Below are positions 37,920 to 45,064 of a stretch of 64,000 bases of DNA, piece by piece (position 1 is the first letter of the stretch; each line of letters begins with the position of its first letter). Below the pieces are notes generated by a model that saw nothing but the letters and a program-made list of their open reading frames with translations, did no database searches and was not told the DNA's origin. The position numbers and the translations under genes were made by a program. The DNA comes from Rubellimicrobium sp. (GTDB lineage: Bacteria > Pseudomonadota > Alphaproteobacteria > Rhodobacterales > Rhodobacteraceae), in contig JACFNP010000003.1 in NCBI GenBank assembly GCA_019454835.1, positions 36,066 to 100,065 on the forward strand, written 5' to 3'.

Positions 37920-38321
37920 TCAGCGCACCGAGATCACCGTCAGGTCGCGTTCCTCGCCGCCGCGCGTCTGCCAGGTGAAGCGCGCGCCTGCGGGCAGGCC
38001 GATCAGCGCCACGCCGATCGGCGTCGCCACCGAAATCCGCCCTTGCGCGATATCGGCATCCTCGGGCCAGACCAGTGTTGCGGTCTGCTCCTTGCCCGCG
38101 GTTTCGTCGCGCCAGGTCACCTCGCGGCCGATGGCCACGATGTCGGCGGGCAGCTTGGCGGTCTCGACCACGCGGGCGCGGGCGAGTTCGGTCAGCAGCC
38201 GGTCGGCCATGTCCGGCATCCGCTCCATCGCGCCGTCGGCCAGCGCCTCGAGATGCGAGAGCTGCGCGGCGTCGATGACGATCTTCGGCCTTGGGGTGCG
38301 CGGGCGCGGTGCGGTGGTCAT
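37920..38321 (-). CDS. rnk: Regulator of nucleoside diphosphate kinase (Rnk, GreA/GreB-like)
   Basis: This 133-residue protein has the GreA/GreB C-terminal FKBP-like domain. TLVWPEDADIAQGRISVATPIGVALIGLPAG is the domain signature. The N-terminal helical region (SHLEALADGAMERMPDMADRLLTELARARVV) is short, as in Rnk, which binds RNA polymerase. The start at 38321 follows an open stretch with no better candidate. A 446-base gap lies upstream. Confidence 0.85.
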   Translation of the reverse strand: MTTAPRPRTPRPKIVIDAAQLSHLEALADGAMERMPDMADRLLTELARARVVETAKLPADIVAIGREVTWRDETAGKEQTATLVWPEDADIAQGRISVATPIGVALIGLPAGARFTWQTRGGEERDLTVISVR

Positions 38322-38419
38322 GGGTCTGGTCCTTGTGCGTCGGGCGGTGCCTCGGGGCACGGGTGGAGCGATGGGGTGGTGTGGATCGGCCGGGCGGAAA
38401 GCGCGCGTGGCGCGCCGCG

Positions 38420-38494
38420 TCAGCGCCCGGCCTTGCGGCGGGTCTGGCGTGTGCCACGGTAAGCGTGGCGGAACATATCCGGCGTGACCGACAT
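38420..38494 (-). CDS. Possible 24-residue Arg-rich peptide upstream of rnk
   Basis: This small frame begins MSVTPDMFRHAYRGTR and ends RRKAGR. GAGGG lies just before the ATG. It is on the same strand as rnk, about 100 bases upstream. It could be a leader or a small protein; there is no independent support. Confidence 0.3.
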   Translation of the reverse strand: MSVTPDMFRHAYRGTRQTRRKAGR

Positions 38495-38583
38495 GCCCTC
38501 AGAGGTAGGGAGCGCCGTGGCGCCTGTCAAGCGAGGGATGTCGCGGGAATCGCCCCCGCCTGTGCTGCGTGTGCGGGGTAATC

Positions 38584-38671
38584 CGTCATTGCGAGGCGGC
38601 GCAGCCGACGAAGCAACCCCGATGCTGTGCGCGAGCGGTCGGGGTTGCTTCGGCTGCGCCTCGCAATGACG
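38584..38671. repeat. Family A repeat
   Basis: This full copy lies in the gap between rnk and the lipoprotein gene, which are divergent. Confidence 0.9.
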
Positions 38672-38767
38672 GGGGATGCCCGCCCGCCCGCTCGCGCATA
38701 AAGCGCGTGCTTTGCAAGCGGCGGGTCATGCGCTAGGTCTGGGGCAGCCGTCGCACCGGGGAGACAG

Positions 38768-39238
38768 ATGACGACCAAGCCCAGGCACCACGCGCTGCTG
38801 CGCCCCCTGCCCCTCATGCTGGTCGCCGCGCTGGCGCTGTCGGGCTGTGCCCGGCTGGGGCAGTCGCGGCTCAACCCGCTCAACTGGCTCGGCCCGTCGC
38901 GTCCGGCAGCGGCGGCGCCCGTGCAGGCCGTGGTGCCGGACACGCGGCTGCCGGTCGCGCGCATCACCGACATGGCGATCGAACCCACCGAATCCGGCGC
39001 AATCCTGCGCGCCACCGGCGTGGCGCCGGGTGTCGGCTGGCACAACGCCCGCCTCGTGCGGGTCGCGGATGAAGCCGGTGTGCTGACCTACGCCCTGCGC
39101 GCCGAGCCGCCGCCCGGCGGCACCGGGGCCGGAACGCAGGTGATTACCGCCGCGCGGTCGCTGGGCCTTGCCGATCTGGCCGGGGTCACGCTCGTCCGCG
39201 TGCTCGGGCAGGAAAACGCGCGCGAGGCGCGGCGCTGA
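38768..39238 (+). CDS. Predicted lipoprotein of unknown function
   Basis: This 156-residue protein has a lipoprotein signal peptide with lipobox LSGC (LPLMLVAALALSGCARLG). The mature region contains one compact domain (VARITDMAIEPTESGAILRATGVAPGVGWHNARLV to LRAEPPPGGTGAGTQVITAARSL). I do not recognise its family. It converges with rnd. Confidence 0.8.
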   Translation: MTTKPRHHALLRPLPLMLVAALALSGCARLGQSRLNPLNWLGPSRPAAAAPVQAVVPDTRLPVARITDMAIEPTESGAILRATGVAPGVGWHNARLVRVADEAGVLTYALRAEPPPGGTGAGTQVITAARSLGLADLAGVTLVRVLGQENAREARR

Positions 39239-39322
39239 CACGCCCCGCCGCCGGGCGCGAACCTCCGGCGCCCGCGATACCGGGCAGGCACGGCGTGTCG
39301 GCGGTCGCTCCCGTGCGCCGCG

Positions 39323-40480
39323 CTACAGCGGCACCGTCACGACATGCTGGCCGCGCACCGCGAGGCCGACCTTGCCCTCGCAGAGCATCAGCGCGTCCGC
39401 GCCGAACACCTCGCGCCGCCAGCCGGACAGCGCGGGAACGTCGCGTTCGCCCGCCGCGATGGCATCGAGATCGGACGCCGAGGCGATCAGGCGCGGCGCC
39501 ACGTCCTCGGTCGTCGAGCGGGCCTTGAGAAGCACGCGCAGCAGTTCGGCCAGCGCCGGGTTCACCTGCAGCGGCGGGTGCTCGTCCTCGTGGGGCGGCA
39601 GGTCCTCGGGGCCAAGCGCGGCGGCGCGGCGCAGCGCTGCAAGGATGCCCTCCTGCACGTCGCCGCGCCGCCCCTCGCGCTGGAGCAGCCGCGACTTCGC
39701 CAGTTCCGCCTCGGTCACGGGCCGGGTCGAGGCGAGTTCGAGCAGCGCGTCATCCTTGAACACCCGCGCGCGCGGCACGTCGTGGCTCTGGGCATATTCC
39801 TCGCGGAACCGCGCCAGTTCCCGCACCGCCGCCATGTGGCGCGGCGCATGGCTGCGGGTCTTGACCCGCTCCCATGCGTCGGCGGGGTCGGTCAGGTAGG
39901 TGGCCGGATCGGCGAGGATCGCCATTTCCTCGTCCAGCCACGAGGCGCGCCCGGTGCGGGCCAGACGTTCGGCCATGCTTTCGTAGATCACCCGCAGATG
40001 GGTCACGTCGGCCAGCGCATAGCGCAGTTGCGCCTCGGACAAGGGGCGGCGCGACCAGTCGGTGAAGCGCGAGCTCTTGTCGACGCTGACACGGGCGATC
40101 TTGCGGGCGAGGGTCTCGTAACCCACCTGCTCGCCGTAGCCGCAGACCATGGCGGCCACCTGGGTGTCGAACAGCGGCGCGGGCACCATGTCCTGGTCGA
40201 CGACGAAGATTTCCAGATCCTGCCGCGCGGCGTGAAAGACCTTCACCACCTCGCGGTTGCGAAACAGCCGGTAGAGCGGCGCCAGCGACAGGCCGGGGGC
40301 CAGCGGGTCGACGATGACGGCGCCCTCGTCGCCCTTGCCGGGATGGGCAAGCTGGATCAGGCAGAGCTTCGCGTAATAGGTGCGCTCGCGCAGGAATTCG
40401 GTGTCGACGGTGACATAGGGAAATGTCGCGGCGCGCTCGCAATAGGCCGAAAGCGCATCGGTCGTGGTGATGATATCCAT
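39323..40480 (-). CDS. rnd: Ribonuclease D
   Basis: This 385-residue 3'-5' exoribonuclease trims tRNA and other RNA ends. The DEDDy exonuclease motifs are visible: YVTVDTEFLRERTYYAKLCLIQ (Exo I), FHAARQDLEIF (Exo II) and ALADVTHLRVIYESM (Exo III with Tyr). An HRDC domain follows at about residue 205. Length is typical. Confidence 0.95.
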   Translation of the reverse strand: MDIITTTDALSAYCERAATFPYVTVDTEFLRERTYYAKLCLIQLAHPGKGDEGAVIVDPLAPGLSLAPLYRLFRNREVVKVFHAARQDLEIFVVDQDMVPAPLFDTQVAAMVCGYGEQVGYETLARKIARVSVDKSSRFTDWSRRPLSEAQLRYALADVTHLRVIYESMAERLARTGRASWLDEEMAILADPATYLTDPADAWERVKTRSHAPRHMAAVRELARFREEYAQSHDVPRARVFKDDALLELASTRPVTEAELAKSRLLQREGRRGDVQEGILAALRRAAALGPEDLPPHEDEHPPLQVNPALAELLRVLLKARSTTEDVAPRLIASASDLDAIAAGERDVPALSGWRREVFGADALMLCEGKVGLAVRGQHVVTVPL

Positions 40481-40585
40481 TGATCCCCGTCGCCTTGCGG
40501 TATCCGCGCCGTCTTAGGCCAGCGGTGCGGCGATGAAAAGGCGCAGCGGGGTTTGTGGCAAGGCAGTCGGGTGAACGGCATGTCC

Positions 40586-40674
40586 CGTCATTGCGAGGCG
40601 CAAGCCGAAGCAACCCCGACCGCTCGCACACGACATCTGGGTTGCTTCGTCGCCTTCGGCTCCTCGCAATGACG
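40586..40674. repeat. Family A repeat
   Basis: This full copy lies between the divergent rnd and glycosylase genes. GGCAGTCGGGTGAACGGCAT before it resembles the short outer arm of the extended form. Confidence 0.9.
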
Positions 40675-40721
40675 GGGGTGGGGCTGGCACCGCCCTGCGC
40701 GCTCGCCTACATCTGGGCGCC

Positions 40722-41354
40722 ATGACCAGCCATCGCATCATCACCGGCCCCGAAACCATGGCCGAGGGCGCGGCCTATCTGCGCGCGGTTGAACCCCGCT
40801 TCGCGCCGGTGCTCGAAAACCCGCTGCCGATGCGGCTGCGCCCCGAGGGGTTCGACGCGCTCTTGTGGATCATCGTCGGCCAGCAGGTCAGCACGGCCTC
40901 GGCCGCCGCGATCTTCCGCAGGCTCGAGGCCGCCGGGCTGACCACGGTTGCGGCGATGGCCGCCGCCACCGAGGACGACCTGCGGGCCTGCGGCATGTCG
41001 CGCCCGAAGATGCGCTACGCGCGGGCGCTGGCGGAGTCGGGGCTGGATTTCCACGCCCTGCGCGGCCTGCCCACCGCCGAGGTGATCGGGAAACTGGTCG
41101 CGCTGCCCGGCATCGGGCGGTGGAGCGCGGAAATCTACGCGATGTTCTCGCTGGGTCATGCCGATGTGATGGCGGGCGGCGATCTGGCCTTGCAGGAATC
41201 GGCGCGGCTGCTGTTCGATCTGCCGGAACGGCCCTCGGAACGCGCGTTGCGCGAGATGGCCGAACCCTGGGCGCCGTGGCGGTCGGTTGCCGCGCAGGCG
41301 CTGTGGGTCTACTACCGCCGGGCGAAGGGACGCGAGGGGATCGGCGTCTGGTAA
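40722..41354 (+). CDS. DNA-3-methyladenine glycosylase II (AlkA-like)
   Basis: This 210-residue HhH-GPD glycosylase removes alkylated bases in base excision repair. The helix-hairpin-helix is LVALPGIGRWSAEIYAMFSLG and the catalytic Asp follows in ADVMAGGDLALQESARLL. It lacks the N-terminal TBP-like domain of E. coli AlkA, as do the shorter family members. The carboxylesterase gene follows 14 bases later on the same strand. Confidence 0.9.
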   Translation: MTSHRIITGPETMAEGAAYLRAVEPRFAPVLENPLPMRLRPEGFDALLWIIVGQQVSTASAAAIFRRLEAAGLTTVAAMAAATEDDLRACGMSRPKMRYARALAESGLDFHALRGLPTAEVIGKLVALPGIGRWSAEIYAMFSLGHADVMAGGDLALQESARLLFDLPERPSERALREMAEPWAPWRSVAAQALWVYYRRAKGREGIGVW

Positions 41355-41368
41355 CCCGAGGGAAACGC

Positions 41369-42037
41369 ATGACCCGAGTCCTCCGTTCGGCCCGCGTCGA
41401 ACCCGTCTCCGGCGACCTGCGGTCGGCGGTAGTCTTCCTGCACGGCTACGGCGCGAACGGCGCCGACCTGCTGTCGCTGGCCGATGTGATGGCCGAACAC
41501 CTGCCCGACACGCTGTTTCTGGCCCCCGATGCGCCCGAACATTGCGCCGGGGTGCCGATGGGGTTCCAGTGGTTCCCGATCCCGTGGATCGACGGCGCGA
41601 GCGAGGAGGAAAGCCGTCAGGGCCTGTGGCATGCGGCGGATGACCTTGACCGCTATCTCACCTCGCTGATGCTGGACGAGGACCTGCTGCCCGAACAGGT
41701 GGCGCTGTTCGGCTTTTCGCAAGGCTCGATGATGGCGCTGCATGTCGCGCCGCGCCGCGAGGATGCGCTGGCCGCCGTGGTGGCCTTTTCGGGGCAGTTG
41801 CTGGAACCCGAACTGCTGGCCGACGAAGTGCGCGCCCGCCCGCCGGTGCTGCTGGTCCATGGCGACGCCGACGACGTGGTGCCGCCCGCCGCGCTGCCCG
41901 CCGCCGCCGAGGCGTTGCAGGCGGCAGGCTGGGACGAGGTCTACGCCCATGTCATGCGCGGCACCGGCCACGGCATCGCCCCCGACGGCATCGACGTGGC
42001 GCTGTCGTTCCTGCGCGCACGGCTGGGGGTGGACTGA
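41369..42037 (+). CDS. Carboxylesterase/phospholipase (alpha/beta hydrolase)
   Basis: This 222-residue serine hydrolase belongs to the acyl-protein thioesterase-like carboxylesterase family. The nucleophile is in ALFGFSQGSMM, the acid in LLVHGDADDVVPP and the His in RGTGHGIAPDG. The oxyanion region is VVFLHGYGANGADL. The start at 41369 follows GAGGGAAACGC. The last 38 codons and downstream bases are duplicated at 43168-43296, after an inserted nuclease gene. This copy is intact. Confidence 0.92.
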   Translation: MTRVLRSARVEPVSGDLRSAVVFLHGYGANGADLLSLADVMAEHLPDTLFLAPDAPEHCAGVPMGFQWFPIPWIDGASEEESRQGLWHAADDLDRYLTSLMLDEDLLPEQVALFGFSQGSMMALHVAPRREDALAAVVAFSGQLLEPELLADEVRARPPVLLVHGDADDVVPPAALPAAAEALQAAGWDEVYAHVMRGTGHGIAPDGIDVALSFLRARLGVD

Positions 42038-42059
42038 GGGGGCGGTCAGCCCCGCTCGT
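41924..42059 (+). repeat. Left direct repeat flanking the nuclease cassette
   Basis: These 136 bases cover the last codons and stop of the carboxylesterase plus the adjoining end of the NYN gene. The first 129 match 43168-43296 with one difference (41967 G, 43211 A). The last 19 match 43469-43487. Confidence 0.95.
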
Positions 42060-42179
42060 TGCTCGGGCCGAAATTAATTGCGGCTAGGGTGGTGCCTTGT
42101 GCGAGGCTTGCAGCACTCGCGGTCGCGCGCTAGATGAATTAACCGCTGCGGCCATAAGGGTGAGCGCCTAGCATTTGAA

Positions 42180-42207
42180 TTGACTTCAGGTAAGACTTTG
42201 TTAAGGT
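42180..42207 (+). promoter_or_regulatory. Possible promoter of the cassette nuclease
   Basis: TTGACT (42180-42185) and TAAGGT (42202-42207) are 16 bases apart in A/T-richer cassette DNA, about 45 bases before the gene. Confidence 0.35.
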
Positions 42208-42251
42208 GTGCGGTGTAGTATCGCCCGGATACCTCAACGAATGAGCTTGCG

Positions 42252-43148
42252 ATGAGCAATTCCCCGTTCAGAATGATGGAGCGCGACCTAGATCTCGTTA
42301 TCCTGGAAGAGCTTTATAGTGATACCGGGTTTGCGAGATGGTTTGCAGAGAAGGCAGGCCTCGGTGAGGCGTCGTTTAGGGACGCCCGTCACTCGGTGTT
42401 TTCCATAGCTAATGGCAGGCGGGGAGAAACTGATGTGCTTGCCAATTTTGATACTTCTAGTGGTGTCACCGTTGTTCTCGTCGAGGATAAGATCGCTGCT
42501 CAATTTGCGGACAAGCAGGCGGACCGTTATCAGGAGCGAGCAAAAGATATTATTGAATCGGGTGACGCCAGTCAAAGTGTGGTACTTTTGGTGGCGCCGC
42601 GTGGCTATCTTTCCGGAGTCCCGAAGGACGATCCGTGGGATATGAGGCTGGCGATCGAGGACTTGGTGGAGTGGTTCGATTCATATGGTAATTTTCGTGG
42701 AAAATGGCGAGCAGAATCGCTCCGAGAGTGTCTGGCTGGGGTCAGCTTTAATGCCTCTGCAGATAAGAAGGTGGTCTATGAATTTGCTCGAAATTTGAGT
42801 GACTATCTGAGTGTGGATGGGGGCGGATTTAGTCACAGGCCGACGGGTGATAAGTGGGGTTTCAGTTTGGAGTGGCGTGGGCGACCTTCCGATGTATTAC
42901 TGCAGTGGAAGAACGGGAAGGGCAAAGTAGATTTAACGTTCCAAGGCAAGCGTTTTGGAGATGCATCGGGAGTCCAGCCGCCTGCTGGCATCAGGAAGTG
43001 GGAAACGGAAAAATCCGAAGTATTTAGTATTGATGTTTCGACAGCATACTATGATGTTCCATTTGATGAGCAAACCGATGTTATTGATCAGGTGATTGAT
43101 GCGGCGCATAGGTTGACATCCATCGCTTTACAGGTGGTGGGAAGTTAG
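42252..43148 (+). CDS. PD-(D/E)XK nuclease family protein in a foreign cassette
   Basis: This 298-residue protein matches the PD-(D/E)XK nuclease superfamily, closest in pattern to the PDDEXK_4 group. The active-site pattern is D61 in GETDVL, E78-D79-K80 in VLVEDKIAAQF, and downstream Q89 and Y93 in KQADRYQER. The N-terminal ERDLDLVILEEL helix is also typical. The C-terminal half has no recognised domain. Base composition is foreign: 28 G/C in each of two 60-base stretches counted (42421-42480, 42781-42840), unlike its neighbours. It is the only gene in a 1.1-kb cassette with direct-repeat ends. Relatives include restriction and defence nucleases, but the actual role is not known. Confidence 0.8.
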   Translation: MSNSPFRMMERDLDLVILEELYSDTGFARWFAEKAGLGEASFRDARHSVFSIANGRRGETDVLANFDTSSGVTVVLVEDKIAAQFADKQADRYQERAKDIIESGDASQSVVLLVAPRGYLSGVPKDDPWDMRLAIEDLVEWFDSYGNFRGKWRAESLRECLAGVSFNASADKKVVYEFARNLSDYLSVDGGGFSHRPTGDKWGFSLEWRGRPSDVLLQWKNGKGKVDLTFQGKRFGDASGVQPPAGIRKWETEKSEVFSIDVSTAYYDVPFDEQTDVIDQVIDAAHRLTSIALQVVGS

Positions 43149-43167
43149 TTCTCGGACCATAGTGAGC

Positions 43168-43281
43168 GCAGGCTGGGACGAGGTCTACGCCCATGTCATG
43201 CGCGGCACCGACCACGGCATCGCCCCCGACGGCATCGACGTGGCGCTGTCGTTCCTGCGCGCACGGCTGGGGGTGGACTGA
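43168..43281 (+). pseudogene. Duplicated 3' end of the carboxylesterase gene
   Basis: This in-frame remnant encodes the last 37 residues and stop of the carboxylesterase, with no start. It differs from the intact copy by one base that changes GTGHG to GTDHG. The direct repeat continues to 43296. Confidence 0.93.
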
Positions 43282-43296
43282 GGGGGCGGTCAGCCC

Positions 43297-43468
43297 AGGG
43301 CAATCGGGCGAACCGCCCTGCGCGGATTGGCCCGACACCGCCACCTGCAAACCCCGTCATTGCGAGGCGAAGCCGAAGCAACCTCGACCGCTCACACACG
43401 ACATCGGGGTTGCTTCGTCGGCTGCGCCTCCTCGCAATGACGGGGTATGCAGTTCGCCCGATTGCCCT
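43297..43468. mobile_element. Extended family A element with perfect TIRs and a 12-bp target duplication
   Basis: This 172-bp element has perfect 17-bp terminal inverted repeats: AGGGCAATCGGGCGAAC (43297-43313) and GTTCGCCCGATTGCCCT (43452-43468). The core family A palindrome is at 43355-43442. GGCGGTCAGCCC flanks it on both sides (43285-43296 and 43469-43480). The uninterrupted sequence survives at 42041-42059. It encodes no protein, so a transposase must act in trans. Confidence 0.88.
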
Positions 43469-43473
43469 GGCGG

Positions 43474-44067
43474 TCAGCCCCGCTCGTCGGTGTCCGGCGC
43501 CGCGTCGCCGTCGTCGCGCGCGGGGGTCGGGCGCGGCTCGCGCGGGGGGCGGCCGATCACTTCGCGCAATTCGTCGAGGTCGATGAAATTGTCGGCCTGG
43601 CGGCGCAGGTCGTCCGAGATCATCGACGGCTGGCTGCGCGTGGTCGAGGCGACCGAGACCCGCACCCCCTTGCGCTGGATCGCCTCGACGAGCGAGCGGA
43701 AATCGCCGTCGCCGGAAAACAGCACCATGTGGTCGATATGGGGCGCCAGCTCCATCGCATCGACGGCCAGCTCGATGTCCATGTTGCCCTTCACCTTGCG
43801 ACGACCCTGCGCGTCGATGTATTCCCGCGCGGGCTTGGTGCGCATGGTGAAGCCGTTGTATTGCAGCCAGTCCACCAGCGGCCGGACCGGCGAATACTCG
43901 TCGCTTTCGAGAACGGCGGTATAGTAGAACGCGCGCAGCAGCTTGCCCCGGCGCATGAACTCGGAGCGCAGCAGCTTGTAGTCGATGTCGAAGCCGAGGT
44001 TGCGGGCAGTGGCATAGAGGTTCGAGCCGTCAATGAAGAGCGCGAGGCGTTCGTCGCGATAAAACAT
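43474..44067 (-). CDS. NYN domain protein (LabA/DUF88-like)
   Basis: This 197-residue protein has a NYN/PIN-like domain. The acidic sites are LALFIDGSNLYATARN, KGNMDIELAVDAM and VLFSGDGDFRSLVEAIQRKG. The C-terminal tail is acidic and Pro-rich (EPRPTPARDDGDAAPDTDERG). Such proteins are putative RNases; the target is unknown. The start at 44067 gives MFYRDERLALFIDG. Its last codons once lay directly beside the carboxylesterase stop; the cassette and a repeat element now separate them. Confidence 0.88.
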   Translation of the reverse strand: MFYRDERLALFIDGSNLYATARNLGFDIDYKLLRSEFMRRGKLLRAFYYTAVLESDEYSPVRPLVDWLQYNGFTMRTKPAREYIDAQGRRKVKGNMDIELAVDAMELAPHIDHMVLFSGDGDFRSLVEAIQRKGVRVSVASTTRSQPSMISDDLRRQADNFIDLDELREVIGRPPREPRPTPARDDGDAAPDTDERG

Positions 44068-44153
44068 TCGTCCATCCTTTCGACTGCCCCCCGTGACAAT
44101 TCCGGCGCGGTGCCGCACGGGGGTCAGGTCTGGCGCTATACGGAACATCCCCG

Positions 44154-44741
44154 ATGCTGCAAGAGCGAAGATGGCAGGACCGGCGCGATCTCCTGATCGC
44201 GCTGGGCGGCAATGTCGATTCGCCTGCGGGCGATCCGTCGGCGACGCTGCGCGCCGCGCTGGTGGCGATCGCGCGGCGCATCGGCCCGGTCGTGGCGCAA
44301 AGCCGCCTGTGGCGCACCCCGGCCTTTCCGCCCGGTGCCGGGCCGGATTTCGTCAATGCCGCCGCCCATGTGCGCAGCGCCCTGCCTGCGCCCGAGGTGC
44401 TGGCGCGGCTGCACGCGATCGAGGCCGCCGCCGCGCGGCGCCGCGTGGTGCGCTGGGGGGCGCGGACGCTCGATCTCGACCTGATCGCCGCCGGGGACAT
44501 GGTGCTGCCCGATGCCACGACACAGACGCGCTGGCGCGACCTGCCGCCCGCGCGCCAGATGCACGAGACGCCTGCGGGCCTGATCCTGCCGCATCCGCGC
44601 CTCCAGGACCGCGCCTTCGTGCTGGTGCCGCTGGCCGAGGTGGCGGCGGACTGGCGCCACCCGCTGACCGGCGCCAGCGTGGCCGGGATGCTGGCCGCGC
44701 TGGACCCTGCCGAGGTGGCATCGGTCGTGCCGCTGCCCTGA
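44154..44741 (+). CDS. folK: 2-amino-4-hydroxy-6-hydroxymethyldihydropteridine pyrophosphokinase
   Basis: This 195-residue HPPK transfers pyrophosphate from ATP in folate synthesis. The family pattern is LLIALGGNVDSPAGDPSATLRAAL, then SRLWRTPAF, and the magnesium-binding WGARTLDLDLI. PHPRLQDRAFVLVPLAEVAADWRHP completes the signature. It is divergent from the NYN gene, with 86 bases between their starts. Confidence 0.94.
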   Translation: MLQERRWQDRRDLLIALGGNVDSPAGDPSATLRAALVAIARRIGPVVAQSRLWRTPAFPPGAGPDFVNAAAHVRSALPAPEVLARLHAIEAAAARRRVVRWGARTLDLDLIAAGDMVLPDATTQTRWRDLPPARQMHETPAGLILPHPRLQDRAFVLVPLAEVAADWRHPLTGASVAGMLAALDPAEVASVVPLP

Positions 44742-44754
44742 CGGCGCGCCACAC

Positions 44755-44930
44755 AGGGCAATCGGGCGACCTGCTGTGCACGGGTTGGCACGACACCGCC
44801 GCCCGCAAATTCCCGTCATTGCGAGGAGGCGAAGCCGACGCAACCTCGACCGCTTGCACACGACATCGGGGTTGCTTCGTCGGCTTCGCCTCCTCGCAAT
44901 GACGGAACATGCTGTGCGCCCGCTTGCCCC
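44755..44930. repeat. Extended family A element (core 44814-44904)
   Basis: AGGGCAATCGGGCGACC on the left and GCGCCCGCTTGCCCC on the right are imperfect terminal inverted repeats. The arm between (GTTGGCACGACACCGCCGCC) aligns with the element at 43297. The core has lost three bases after GCCGACG. It fills most of the 323-base gap before the aminotransferase. Confidence 0.85.
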
Positions 44931-45064
44931 GCGCGGCGCGTCGGCCCCCATTGACCCGGCGGTGGGGGAGTGCAGGATGCAGTCAGGCCCGACACATCCC
45001 CGAGGCCCCACTCTCATCCGGCGCGCTTGCGCAACAGGCGTCGCCCTTCAGCACGAGGCTCCCG

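Noticed and set aside
41924..43296. The direct repeat as a simple tandem gene duplication
   Set aside because: Only the last 38 codons are duplicated, and the DNA between the copies differs sharply in composition from both flanks, so insertion of foreign DNA explains it better.
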